Source of the DNA: Elainella saxicola E1
Lineage (GTDB): Bacteria; Cyanobacteriota; Cyanobacteriia; Elainellales; Elainellaceae
DNA length: 45,666 bases
Direction of reading: 5' to 3'
Assembly: GCA_002796835.1 (NCBI GenBank)
Contig: LUGL01000004.1
Coordinates: forward strand, 25,298-70,963
Under the pieces are notes generated by a model. The model did not search any database. It saw only the letters and a program-made list of their open reading frames with translations, and was not told the DNA's origin. Below are positions 1 through 7,960 of this stretch, in pieces; positions within the stretch are counted from its first letter, which is position 1; each line of letters opens with the position of its first letter. The position numbers and the translations under genes were made by a program.

Positions 1-957
1 CTCAGCACTTACGAGCGCCAACAAAAAGAATTAGAGAAACAGCAGGCGTTTGTCGATCGATTTCGGGCTAGCGCGACCCGCAGCACCCAGGCCAAGAGCC
101 GCGAAAAACAGTTGGAAAAAATCGAATTGGTAGAAGCCCCAACTGCCGGTTTGAAAACCCTGCGATTTCACTTTCCTCCGGCTCCCCGCAGTGGCCGCGA
201 AGTGGTTTCGATCGAAGACATCACCCATGTCTATGAAGACAACATTCTGTTCTTGGGCGCAAATTTATTGATAGAACGGGGTGATCGAATCGCCATCTTG
301 GGTCCCAACGGGGCGGGCAAGTCTACCTTACTGAGATTGATGACGGGCCTCGAAGCCCCTACTGAAGGGCAAGTAAAGTTGGGGGATCATAACGTGCTGC
401 CTAGTTATTTTGAGCAAAACCAGGCAGAAGCGCTCGACTTGAACAAGACCGTTATGGCCACCATTCATGACGAAGTGCCCAACTGGAAAAATGAAGAGGT
501 GCGAACATTACTGGGCCGCTTTTTGTTCAGCGAAGATACCGTCTTTAAAGCAGTTGCGACATTAAGTGGGGGCGAAAAAGCTCGACTTGCGCTGGCAAAA
601 ATGTTGTTGCAGCCCGCTAACTTTCTGATCCTGGATGAGCCGACCAATCATTTGGATATTCCAGCTAAGGAAATGTTAGAAGAAGCTTTACAAAACTACG
701 ACGGTACGGTCATTGTTGTTTCTCATGATCGCTACTTTATTTCACAAGTCGCAAACAAAATTGTTGAAATTCGAGAAGGTGAATTGCGGCTCTATCGGGG
801 AAACTACCATTACTATCTTGAAAAAGTTGAAGAAGAGAAGGAACGGGCCCGACTAGAGGCAATTGAGGCTGAGAAGGCTGCAAAAGCGGCTGAGAAACGA
901 GCGAAACAGCGAGAAAAGCAAAAGCAAAAACAGGAAGCTAAAAAAGCGAAAGTTTAA
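1..957 (+). CDS. ABC-F family ATP-binding protein, 3' part (5' end outside window)
   Basis: The frame is open from base 1, so this is the C-terminal 318 residues of a longer gene. ABC-F proteins are soluble tandem ATPases that act on ribosomes and are not transporters. Visible here are the tail of the inter-domain linker (charged helix, LEKQQAFVDRF), then one complete ABC domain. That domain has Walker A (GPNGAGKST), the signature LSGGEKARLALAK, and Walker B with the ABC-F hallmark LDEPTNHLD, followed by the switch histidine in VVSHDR. The last 50 residues are Lys/Glu/Ala-rich, a likely charged helix. A TTG near 112 lies within the linker and is not the start. The subfamily (Uup, EttA, YfmR-like) cannot be fixed without the N-terminal domain. 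Confidence 0.93.
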   Translation, partial: LSTYERQQKELEKQQAFVDRFRASATRSTQAKSREKQLEKIELVEAPTAGLKTLRFHFPPAPRSGREVVSIEDITHVYEDNILFLGANLLIERGDRIAILGPNGAGKSTLLRLMTGLEAPTEGQVKLGDHNVLPSYFEQNQAEALDLNKTVMATIHDEVPNWKNEEVRTLLGRFLFSEDTVFKAVATLSGGEKARLALAKMLLQPANFLILDEPTNHLDIPAKEMLEEALQNYDGTVIVVSHDRYFISQVANKIVEIREGELRLYRGNYHYYLEKVEEEKERARLEAIEAEKAAKAAEKRAKQREKQKQKQEAKKAKV

Positions 958-1083
958 ACTTACTAAAGCAATTCAAGAAATTGGTCATTTATGTCTTAAA
1001 TCCTTCCGGTTTTAGGTCACGCAAATTGAAAGTTTGAATGATATTATTGCTGAGAAATTGCTGATTTGAAGGGCTACTCAAAT

Positions 1084-2682
1084 ATGGCGCAAGTGCCAGT
1101 GTCTCCGGTCGTGCTAATCATCTTGGATGGATGGGGTTATCGAGAGGAAACCGACGGTAATGCCATTGCCGTTGCCAACACGCCTGTCATGGATAGCCTC
1201 TGGGAGGTTTATCCCAAGACCTTGATTCGGGCTTCAGCGAAAAGTGTTGGTTTGCCTGACGGACAGATGGGCAACTCGGAAGTGGGACACCTGAATTTAG
1301 GGGCCGGTCGAGTTGTTCCTCAAGAATTGGTGCGAATCAGCGATGCGGTTGAAGATGGGACTCTGTTGAGCAATTCGGCCTTGCTGCGAGTTTGTGAAGA
1401 TGTGCGGCAGCGCAACAGCAAATTACACCTGATTGGCCTTTGTTCAGAAGGAGGAGTGCATTCCCATCTGAATCATCTGGCGGGTTTGCTGGAGCTGGCC
1501 AAAGAACAAGGATTAACTCAGGTTTGCATTCATGCCATTACTGATGGTCGCGATACAAAACCTACCGATGGTTTAGCCGCACTGCAGAAAATTCAGGCTG
1601 ACATCGAACAGTTTGGTGTGGGGCAAATTGTCACGCTGAGTGGCCGCTACTATGCGATGGATCGGGATCGTCGCTGGGATCGGGTGCAAAAAGCCTATGA
1701 TGTCATGACGCAAAATGGCGAAGGGGATGGTCGATCGGCCATTGAAGTACTGAAGGACTCCTATGCTGTTGATATCACCGATGAATTTGTCCTGCCAACT
1801 CGGATTGCCCCTGGTGCGATCGCTGAGGGAGATGGCATTATTTTCTTCAACTTCCGGCCCGATCGAGCCCGACAGCTCACGCAAGCCCTGATTGATCCAG
1901 ACTTTAATGGGTTTGAGCGCAAGCTGATTACGCCGCTCACCTTTGTCACCTTCACCCAATATGATCCCAGTTTTCCGGTTCTGGTGGCATTTGAGCCGCA
2001 AAACCTGAACAACATTCTGGGACAGGTGATCGCTCAGCACGGGCTGCGCCAGTTCCGCACGGCTGAAACCGAGAAATATGCTCATGTCACTTATTTCTTT
2101 AATGGCGGCATTGAAGATCCGCTAGAAGGAGAAGATCGACAATTGGTGCCCAGTCCCATGGTCGCAACCTACGATCGAGCTCCGGCCATGTCTGCCGCCC
2201 AGGTAACAGAAGGCGCGATCGCAGGTGTTGAAAAAGGCGTGTACTCGCTGATCGTGATCAATTACGCTAATCCAGACATGGTGGGCCATACGGGCAATAT
2301 GGAAGCGACAATTCAGGCAGTCGAAACCGTGGACAGCTGCCTGGGTCGGTTGCTGGAAAGCATTGGTAAAGCGGGTGGCACGGCGATTATCATTGCGGAT
2401 CACGGCAATGCCGAGATGATGTGGGATGAGCACGGCAATCCCTGGACTGCCCATACGACGAATCCAGTCCCCTTTATCTTGATCGAGGGCGAAAAGCGCA
2501 AACTGCCGGGGTATGGCACGGATGTGACGCTGCGCTCGGATGGCTGTTTAGCCGATGTGGCCCCTACCATTCTGCAAATTCTCAACTTGCCGCAGCCGCC
2601 TGAAATGACGGGCCGATCGATGATTCAACCCAGCGAATATGAGGTGCGAGCCAATCGAACCCCGGTTAGAGTTTCCTTATAA
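1084..2682 (+). CDS. gpmI: 2,3-bisphosphoglycerate-independent phosphoglycerate mutase
   Basis: Interconverts 3- and 2-phosphoglycerate in glycolysis, in the cytosol, as a metal-dependent enzyme of the alkaline phosphatase superfamily. The 532-residue product has the usual family length. It shows LILDGWG near the N-terminus (metal Asp15), the phosphoserine motif MGNSEVGH with Ser65, the ITDGRDT and SGRYYAMDRD motifs, FFNFRPDRARQ, and the C-terminal metal site IIADHGNAE. A TTG six codons upstream (1066) is possible, but ATG at 1084 gives the usual short N-terminus before the first strand. Neither start has a strong Shine-Dalgarno. secG follows in the same direction about 160 bp downstream. Confidence 0.97.
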   Translation: MAQVPVSPVVLIILDGWGYREETDGNAIAVANTPVMDSLWEVYPKTLIRASAKSVGLPDGQMGNSEVGHLNLGAGRVVPQELVRISDAVEDGTLLSNSALLRVCEDVRQRNSKLHLIGLCSEGGVHSHLNHLAGLLELAKEQGLTQVCIHAITDGRDTKPTDGLAALQKIQADIEQFGVGQIVTLSGRYYAMDRDRRWDRVQKAYDVMTQNGEGDGRSAIEVLKDSYAVDITDEFVLPTRIAPGAIAEGDGIIFFNFRPDRARQLTQALIDPDFNGFERKLITPLTFVTFTQYDPSFPVLVAFEPQNLNNILGQVIAQHGLRQFRTAETEKYAHVTYFFNGGIEDPLEGEDRQLVPSPMVATYDRAPAMSAAQVTEGAIAGVEKGVYSLIVINYANPDMVGHTGNMEATIQAVETVDSCLGRLLESIGKAGGTAIIIADHGNAEMMWDEHGNPWTAHTTNPVPFILIEGEKRKLPGYGTDVTLRSDGCLADVAPTILQILNLPQPPEMTGRSMIQPSEYEVRANRTPVRVSL

Positions 2683-2844
2683 AAAGCGGGGAATTTTGGC
2701 AGTCCGGCTGAAAATCCATGGAGCCAAAATCCTAAGGGGCCGGATCCTAAGGTATAAAAGAGATGGGAACGCATGGGCCTGGTTTTGGGATCCATCCTGA
2801 ACCGAACGAGCCTCTGCAAAATCATGTGGAATGGATTTGCTGAT

Positions 2845-3096
2845 ATGACGCTGACTGGCATTGTAACGATTCTATGGGCGATCTCAGCAGTAGGACTGAT
2901 TGTTTTAGTGTTGCTGCATAGCCCCAAAGGCGATGGTTTAGGGGGTTTGGGAGGACAAGCCCAGCTTTTTACGAGCACCAAAAGTGCCGAAACCACGCTC
3001 AATCGAGTCACCTGGACCTTAACCGCTCTGTTTATGGGATTGACGATCGTCCTGAGTGCTGGTTGGCTCAATGCGCCCCCTCCTCCTCCGGCCTAG
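2845..3096 (+). CDS. secG: preprotein translocase subunit SecG
   Basis: Small subunit of the SecYEG channel in the plasma or thylakoid membrane. The product has two hydrophobic segments (residues about 5-25 and 52-72) around the conserved loop LLHSPKGDGLGGLGGQAQ, which is diagnostic of cyanobacterial SecG. The ATG at 2845 gives 83 residues and places the first membrane helix at the N-terminus, as in relatives. In-frame starts at 2824 (ATG) and 2773 (ATG) would add poorly conserved residues. The C-terminus is a short proline run. The next gene starts within 20 bp of the stop, suggesting cotranscription. Confidence 0.93.
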   Translation: MTLTGIVTILWAISAVGLIVLVLLHSPKGDGLGGLGGQAQLFTSTKSAETTLNRVTWTLTALFMGLTIVLSAGWLNAPPPPPA

Positions 3097-3113
3097 ATGC
3101 TTGCCTCACTTCA

Positions 3114-3980
3114 ATGAATAGATGGTTTTGTCAGTTTAGGTTGCTATATCGGCAGCCTATTTTGTTTTTGTCCAGATTTTTAGTTGGATGGGTTGGTTTA
3201 TTGACGATCGCCCTGGTAATCGGATTGGTCGCTTCTCCTACTCTGGGGCAAGACTCTAAGCCGTCCATGCTGCAATTGCCGCCGTCCCAAATTCATCCAC
3301 TGCCTGAAAGCCTGGAAAAGTGGCAAGATTCTGCCCAGCAGGGAGACTATTTCGATGCAGTTGAGTCTACGCCAGTTGGTTATCTGATCTGGTCACAATT
3401 CCCGGTCCAGGTCTACATCCAGTTGTCGGATGAGACTGATTTGACTGGCCGATCGCAAGCCTGGTATGCCGCAGTGCAGCAGGCCGTTCAGGAATGGAGT
3501 GTCTATTTACCATTAGTTGAAGTTGATACTGAAGAAAATGCAGATATTCGAATTCTGCGATCGGCTCCTGCACTTCAAGCTCTGCCTCAACCTTCTGAAA
3601 GAAACGCTGCCAGCGACCAACCCCAGGCTCTTGTCGATCGATTTCCACGAGTGCGATCGGCAGAAACCCACTATGAAATCTTGGTTCGTCAAGCAGCTAG
3701 TCCTCAGGCACCCAGTTCTGAGGTAACCCATCAGGCAGCCACCCTCATCCACCGCTTCACGATTCAACTGACGCCTAATCAAACTGAGCGCTATACCCTG
3801 GCAACGGCTCGCCATGAGTTGGGGCATGCTCTCGGCATTTGGGGTCATAGCCCTTTAGCAACCGATGCCCTTTACTTTTCTCAGGTGCGCCAATCGGCAA
3901 CAATCTCTGTGAGAGATGTAAATACTCTCAAAAGGATTTACCAGCAGCCGACTCGGCTAGGCTGGCCGTTGCCGGAATAG
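3114..3980 (+). CDS. secreted matrixin-like zinc metalloprotease
   Basis: 288 residues with a basic N-terminus and a hydrophobic segment (about 20-42) ending near SPTLGQD, so probably exported or membrane-anchored. The middle resembles the Pro-rich linker plus propeptide-like part of cyanobacterial M10-type proteins. Near the C-terminus is the zinc motif HELGHALGIWGH (His234, Glu235, His238, third His at 245), spaced one residue longer than the classic matrixin motif. At the position expected for the Met-turn the sequence reads TDALYF, with Leu253 instead of Met. ATG 3114 was preferred to a TTG at 3063 because it starts right before the signal sequence and avoids overlapping secG. The substrate is unknown. 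Confidence 0.8.
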   Translation: MNRWFCQFRLLYRQPILFLSRFLVGWVGLLTIALVIGLVASPTLGQDSKPSMLQLPPSQIHPLPESLEKWQDSAQQGDYFDAVESTPVGYLIWSQFPVQVYIQLSDETDLTGRSQAWYAAVQQAVQEWSVYLPLVEVDTEENADIRILRSAPALQALPQPSERNAASDQPQALVDRFPRVRSAETHYEILVRQAASPQAPSSEVTHQAATLIHRFTIQLTPNQTERYTLATARHELGHALGIWGHSPLATDALYFSQVRQSATISVRDVNTLKRIYQQPTRLGWPLPE

Positions 3981-4066
3981 CAAGTCTCCTCAACTAGGTA
4001 CGAATCCACTGCAAATCGCGACCTCATCCTCGGTAGGATAAAAAAGAACTTTCACTTCAAAGTGCT

Positions 4067-4420
4067 ATGACTTCTCCTCAGCTGCGGTTGAATTTGGCAG
4101 ATGGGTCTGTCTCGTTTAGTTTTAGTCCAGATGCGGCTCGTGAACTGAAAGGAGCGATCGGTCAGTTGATGGATCATCTCAAAGCTGCTGCCGCGCAAAG
4201 CAGCAGTAGTGGCACTAAACCCACGCCCCAGCAGCCCATGGAGTATTACTACACTGGAGAAGTCTTCCTGGAAGTCTTCTGTAACCCGAATATTTGGGCG
4301 ACCCCATTTGCTGCAAAAGTGTTAATTACACTGAGGGACGATCGGATTCGGCTAAACACAGAAGCAGAGCTGACCAGATTAGTCGAAGATTTGCAAGAAT
4401 TTTTAGACCAACATGGCTAA
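4067..4420 (+). CDS. conserved hypothetical protein
   Basis: 117-residue soluble protein with no signal peptide or membrane segment. I do not recognise a named domain. The N-terminal half (residues 1-45) has alternating strand-like residues and an amphipathic helix. A Ser/Ala/Pro-rich linker (46-60) leads to a C-terminal half with EYYYTGEVFLEVFCNPNIW and an acidic helix at the end. It starts with ATG, is preceded by about 85 bp of non-coding sequence and reads in the same direction as its neighbours. Codon use is like the rest of the window, so it is probably real and ancestral rather than acquired. Confidence 0.7.
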   Translation: MTSPQLRLNLADGSVSFSFSPDAARELKGAIGQLMDHLKAAAAQSSSSGTKPTPQQPMEYYYTGEVFLEVFCNPNIWATPFAAKVLITLRDDRIRLNTEAELTRLVEDLQEFLDQHG

Positions 4421-4536
4421 TTCGCTGCATCTTAGTGATGCCCCGAACGATGCATCGATAGCGCTTGAGCTAATCTAGTGAAATAGGTGCTGAGAAATCT
4501 CGCTCCTTGATACCGATCTTATTTTGAGTGATTGCT

Positions 4537-4911
4537 ATGAATTCCGATACTCTGGCCCAGCTACTGCAAAAAGGATTTCATGTCACGTTGGGAGCAACTG
4601 CCACTTTAGTTGAAGCCCTGCAAGATCCGCAGCGCCGTGAAGCCAACGTCTCAAAGCTTTCTAACGAACTTAGCCAGCTCGCAGAGGAATGGGAAGCCAA
4701 AGGAGCGACAACGGAGGTGGAAGCCCGTAATTTCGTGAGTAATTTATGGCAGCAAAGCCCAGTCACCCCTCCTGCACCCCCAACACCTTCATCCTCTGCT
4801 CCCGTCACTACACCAATGGATGACGTGCAACAGGATTTACAGGACTTGACGGCACAAATTTCGGCAATTCGGGCAGAAATTGAGCGTCTACGGTCGGAAG
4901 ATAACACTTAG
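4537..4911 (+). CDS. conserved hypothetical protein, predicted helical (phasin-like layout)
   Basis: 124 residues. The N-terminal 65 residues are predicted helical (DTLAQLLQKGFHVTLGATATL and following). A Pro/Ser/Thr linker (residues about 75-95) follows, then a C-terminal coiled coil (QQDLQDLTAQISAIRAEIERLR). This helix-linker-coiled-coil layout resembles small phasin-like or scaffold proteins, but that is only a shape comparison. A GTG three codons upstream (4528) is an alternative start. A rho-independent terminator follows 40 bp after the stop, closing the + strand group. Confidence 0.72.
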   Translation: MNSDTLAQLLQKGFHVTLGATATLVEALQDPQRREANVSKLSNELSQLAEEWEAKGATTEVEARNFVSNLWQQSPVTPPAPPTPSSSAPVTTPMDDVQQDLQDLTAQISAIRAEIERLRSEDNT

Positions 4912-4950
4912 TTGAATGTTTTCAGGTCTTCGTTAAGGCAAATTGGCAGA

Positions 4951-4990
4951 AAGGGAAGGATGGCTGAGCTACCCTTCCCTTCAACTTTTT
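4951..4990 (+). terminator. rho-independent terminator after the 4537-4911 gene
   Basis: Nine-base perfect inverted repeat AAGGGAAGG (4951-4959) and CCTTCCCTT (4973-4981), with a 13-base loop and five T at 4986-4990. It lies 40 bp after the stop codon and on the correct strand. Confidence 0.8.
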
Positions 4991-5287
4991 AAGCTGATTT
5001 AATGGTTCATTCGAGGGTTGATATATAGGGTTGTCTTTTGAGCTGTAAGTTACTTCAAAAGAGCTAGGCAGAACAGCCAGGGCAGATCGACCGGGTGCAA
5101 CCCATCAAGTTCAAACCCTATTTTGTTAAATTGTCCTAGGTCTTTCTCAATCATTTCAATAGAAATAGAATTCAGCACTGTGTTTTAGGACAACGAGTTC
5201 TCACTCAAGGCAATCAGCTTTGCTCGTTGAACTGTACCCATCCGAATTAACGCAAAAGCATTAGCGCAAAAACTGATCTCTATTGGG
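4991..5287. other. non-coding interval between convergent genes
   Basis: With the terminator before it, this forms a 376-bp interval without a gene. It contains an eight-base inverted repeat TCTTTTGA (5034-5041) and TCAAAAGA (5055-5062) but no T-tract that would make it a second clear terminator. No RNA gene was recognised. Confidence 0.5.
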
Positions 5288-5509
5288 TTAGTCGTTTTCC
5301 CATTCCTCTCGGCCTAGTAGGTCGCCGATGCGATCGCGCAATAGAAAGTCATTGTCTTCTAAAACATGCTCTACACCGGCCCATTCCCGCGCAGGAATAT
5401 ATTGGCAGAGCACATAAATTGGCTGATGACGGCTGACTACCCCTTTTTGCACAAGTTGAGTCGCTTCGTCTTTGAGCAGATCCATAGAACATTGAACAGA
5501 CTGAATCAT
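5288..5509 (-). CDS. DUF4327 family protein
   Basis: 73 residues. The sequence matches my memory of the small cyanobacterial DUF4327 family: an N-terminal SMDLLKDEA helix, the block VVSRHQPIYVLCQYIPAREW and the C-terminal LLRDRIGDLLGREEW. The function is unknown. The ATG is preceded by a good Shine-Dalgarno (GAGGGTG, about 8 bases upstream on the minus strand). It stands alone, divergent from the 5.6-6.0 kb intergenic region, which includes an NtcA-like site 126 bp upstream of the start. Confidence 0.82.
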   Translation of the reverse strand: MIQSVQCSMDLLKDEATQLVQKGVVSRHQPIYVLCQYIPAREWAGVEHVLEDNDFLLRDRIGDLLGREEWEND

Positions 5510-6064
5510 GATTCACCCTCTGCTATTGAATTCACAGTTGATTTGGTCGTTGACGAAATGTGGCGAGAAGAAAAGCTGTGAAAGAGAAAAGTGATTGTAA
5601 AAGTGGACCTAAAGTAGTTCAAAGCAAATCTCTTGTAGTCCGGTATACTGAATGATTTCTATTTTCACGCTAGTGCCACATTGATTATATTAATAAAGAT
5701 TACGGAAGTCAGCAAACTCTGACAGTTCACCCATCGAACGCCTAGATCCTGAAAAAGTCACTCTTACGGTTGATGTAAACGAAACCCAATCGCTACTTAC
5801 ACAGAGATGCAAGTAGGCTGAAGGAGGGACTGATAGAAAAATGAAGTGAACGGCAGGGAACGTCAAAAAAGGCTAGATCCATTCCAGGATGCCCATTTCT
5901 GCTTGATTTGACTTAACCTCTTTCAAGCATCAGCAAATATTACCTCCTCCTTAGCCTAGAACGATGAGTAGGCCGAAAGGAAGACTTAGCATTATTCTTT
6001 AGAGTTTCGTAAACTTCTTAGATGTTTCTTAGCGTTCCGTTAATACTGGTGGCGATTTCTGCGC
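5510..6064. other. 555-bp intergenic region with possible structured RNA
   Basis: No convincing protein gene. On + it contains the NtcA-like site, an AT-rich stretch (TATATTAATAAAG, 5686-5698), then GTTCACCC (5725-5732) and AAGTAGGCTGAAGGA (5811-5825). These last two recall the conserved segments of cyanobacterial glutamine (glnA / Downstream-peptide) aptamers as I remember them. CAGTTC (5723-5728) can pair with GGGACTG (5826-5832). A second AGTAGGCCGAAAGGAAG occurs near 5967. Only very short reading frames follow on +, such as 12 codons from 5964. Confidence 0.3.
5635..5648. promoter_or_regulatory. NtcA-type palindrome GTA-N8-TAC
   Basis: GTA at 5635-5637 and TAC at 5646-5648 with exactly eight bases between them, the consensus of the nitrogen regulator NtcA. 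It is 126 bp upstream of the DUF4327 start (minus strand). No TAN3T box at the canonical 22-23-base spacing is visible in either direction. About ten such sites are expected by chance in a window of this size, so this is only a candidate. Confidence 0.3.
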
Positions 6065-7192
6065 TTATGAAGCCACTGAATTAGCCTGAAAGCGTTGCTG
6101 CACAAGCTCTACAGCGATTGCGATCGCCGCCTTAAAGCTTGCTGCCTCTGCAAGTCCTTTACCAGCAATATCAAACGCCGTGCCATGGTCGGGAGAAGTC
6201 CGGACAAAAGGTAATCCGATCGTCGTGTTGACAGCTCGATCAAAGGCCATCAGCTTCACCGGAATTAACCCCTGATCGTGATAGAGCGCTAAATAGGCAT
6301 CATGGCTCTGACCTGTATGATTGATCCGATCAGTCTGACTAGTCTGACCAACCTGACTATTCCTGCCATACCAGGCTTGACCCGGACGGACCCATAGCGT
6401 ATCGGGTGGGATCGGACCCTCTAACTTTACGGCGGGAAACCGATCGGCCATTGCTTCTAGCCAGGGAATCAGCCACTTCTGCTCCTCTTGTCCCAATTGA
6501 CCTTGTTCGCCGCTGTGGGGATTTAAACCAGCCACCGCAATGCGAGGGTGGGTAATGCCAAAATCTCGCTGTAAACAGTCAATTAGCAAATCCAGCTTGC
6601 GGGTCATCAAATCAGGAGTGAGGGCATCAGGCACCTGGCGCAGCGGAATGTGAGTGGTGGCTAAGAGGGTGCGTAAGGTCCAGCTCGTGTGGGGCGATCG
6701 GGCCACAAACAGCATGCCAAAGCGATCGGTAGCCGCCCGTTGCGCTAGTAATTCGGTTTGACCGGGGTAATCATGGCCCGCAGCTTTCCAGGCCGATTTA
6801 GCGATTGGGGCCGTCACAATGCCTTGAAATTCACCTGCAAGCGTTTTCGAAATGGCAGTATCCAGACATTGAAAACTGGCTGCACCACTGGCTGCATTGC
6901 CGACACCCATTTGCATCTGATCGACCAAGGAAGTCGAGAGGGGTACCTCTAAAATTGAAAGGCTATCTGGATCGGCCAATTGAGCCGTTGCTGCTGCGCA
7001 AAGTTGCTGATAGGTTTGCTGCAACAACGATCGGTTACCTACGATCGTCAAATCACAAACTTCGGTCAAATGGCGATCGGCCAAAGCTTTCAAAATGACT
7101 TCTGGCCCAATTCCTGCCGGATCTCCCATGGCAATGGCAAGGCGAGGGCGAAATGGGTGGCCGGACGACCCAGCAGACGCAAAAATCACCAT
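6065..7192 (-). CDS. pdxA: 4-hydroxythreonine-4-phosphate dehydrogenase
   Basis: NAD-dependent, metal-dependent oxidative decarboxylation of 4-phosphohydroxy-L-threonine in pyridoxal phosphate synthesis. The 375 residues include [19 protein letters not shown] (N-terminal), [50 protein letters not shown] and the C-terminal [19 protein letters not shown] at 7192 was chosen over a TTG at 7216. The family strand normally begins just after it, and GGAG is present upstream. An unusual Gln/Thr/Ser-rich stretch ([17 protein letters not shown]) replaces the usual short loop before the YHDQG motif. The gene stands alone on the minus strand. Confidence 0.95.
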   Translation of the reverse strand: MVIFASAGSSGHPFRPRLAIAMGDPAGIGPEVILKALADRHLTEVCDLTIVGNRSLLQQTYQQLCAAATAQLADPDSLSILEVPLSTSLVDQMQMGVGNAASGAASFQCLDTAISKTLAGEFQGIVTAPIAKSAWKAAGHDYPGQTELLAQRAATDRFGMLFVARSPHTSWTLRTLLATTHIPLRQVPDALTPDLMTRKLDLLIDCLQRDFGITHPRIAVAGLNPHSGEQGQLGQEEQKWLIPWLEAMADRFPAVKLEGPIPPDTLWVRPGQAWYGRNSQVGQTSQTDRINHTGQSHDAYLALYHDQGLIPVKLMAFDRAVNTTIGLPFVRTSPDHGTAFDIAGKGLAEAASFKAAIAIAVELVQQRFQANSVAS

Positions 7193-7327
7193 AAATCCAG
7201 AACTCCACTGTGGCAATTCATTTCAGATTGACTACCAAACTGCTTTAAGATCTTCTAAGGGTTGTGAACTTTCTCACAAAGCTTCCACAACACGATCATT
7301 TTTATTTATTGAGGAGAACAAAATCGC

Positions 7328-7432
7328 ATGGGGAGCGAGTTTTATAATGCAATCTTCTTATCCTCCAGCCTGATCCTGGTTGGGCTGGCACTAGGATTTT
7401 TGATGCTGAAATTGCAGGGCGGTGAAGAATAG
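7328..7432 (+). CDS. petM: cytochrome b6-f complex subunit PetM (subunit VII)
   Basis: A 34-residue single-span membrane protein, MGSEFYNAIFL then SSSLILVGLALGFLMLKLQGGEE. One hydrophobic helix is flanked by an acidic N-terminus and a KLQGGEE tail, as in PetM of other cyanobacteria. It is a small subunit of the b6f complex in thylakoids. The ATG has GAGGAGA about 10 bases upstream. The following gene on the same strand is ycf39, an arrangement I recall from other cyanobacteria. The gene is short enough to be missed by most length cut-offs. Confidence 0.88.
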   Translation: MGSEFYNAIFLSSSLILVGLALGFLMLKLQGGEE

Positions 7433-7960
7433 TTTGACTCAATCCTCAGTCTAGTGCGTCTGATTGGTTGACCGTCTTCCCGTTTGACAGCTTTGCTGTA
7501 GCGATCGGTAGCAGGACTATCCTTCAGGTAATAAAACATATTTCGCCCCTACATGGGGTATTAGATATCGTAGACTCGCAGAGTTTGGAGTTGTTGGACA
7601 CCGTTAGCTCAGCCATTTTCACGTTTGGCTCGGAGGTTCCTAGATACAACTCCTGCTCTGCGGTTGGCCTTATCTGGTCTATGAACGATCGACCCTTTTT
7701 AACTATTGCTTTGTAATTACTCTGGGCGTAAGGATCTATCTGCAAACAAGTTAAATCTTGATCAAAAAGCTGGATAACCGTACCAGTTAGAGCCTGAAAG
7801 CTTGGTGTGATTCAAGATTTGTCATGTTAGGCATACGTTGACATTGCACGATTTATTTTCTGTTTCAAGAGTTTTTGTTCTCTCTAACAAGATCTGGAGA
7901 AAGGATTCAGTTTAGGCTATCTTAAACTAAGAAAGTTAATAAATTGTTACGGAATCCCTC
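7433..7960. other. 528-bp interval between petM and ycf39
   Basis: No gene is supported. Close to ycf39 there is a six-base inverted repeat AGTTTA (7909-7914) and TAAACT (7923-7928), with TATCTT between the arms that could serve as a -10 element for ycf39. No clear terminator was found for petM. Confidence 0.45.

Noticed and set aside
1573-2085. 170-codon antisense frame within gpmI
   Set aside because: Antisense to a strongly conserved enzyme gene; its sequence follows from the codon pattern.
6758-7373. Several + strand frames antisense to and upstream of pdxA
   Set aside because: Shadows of pdxA. The only real + gene in this area is petM, in another frame.
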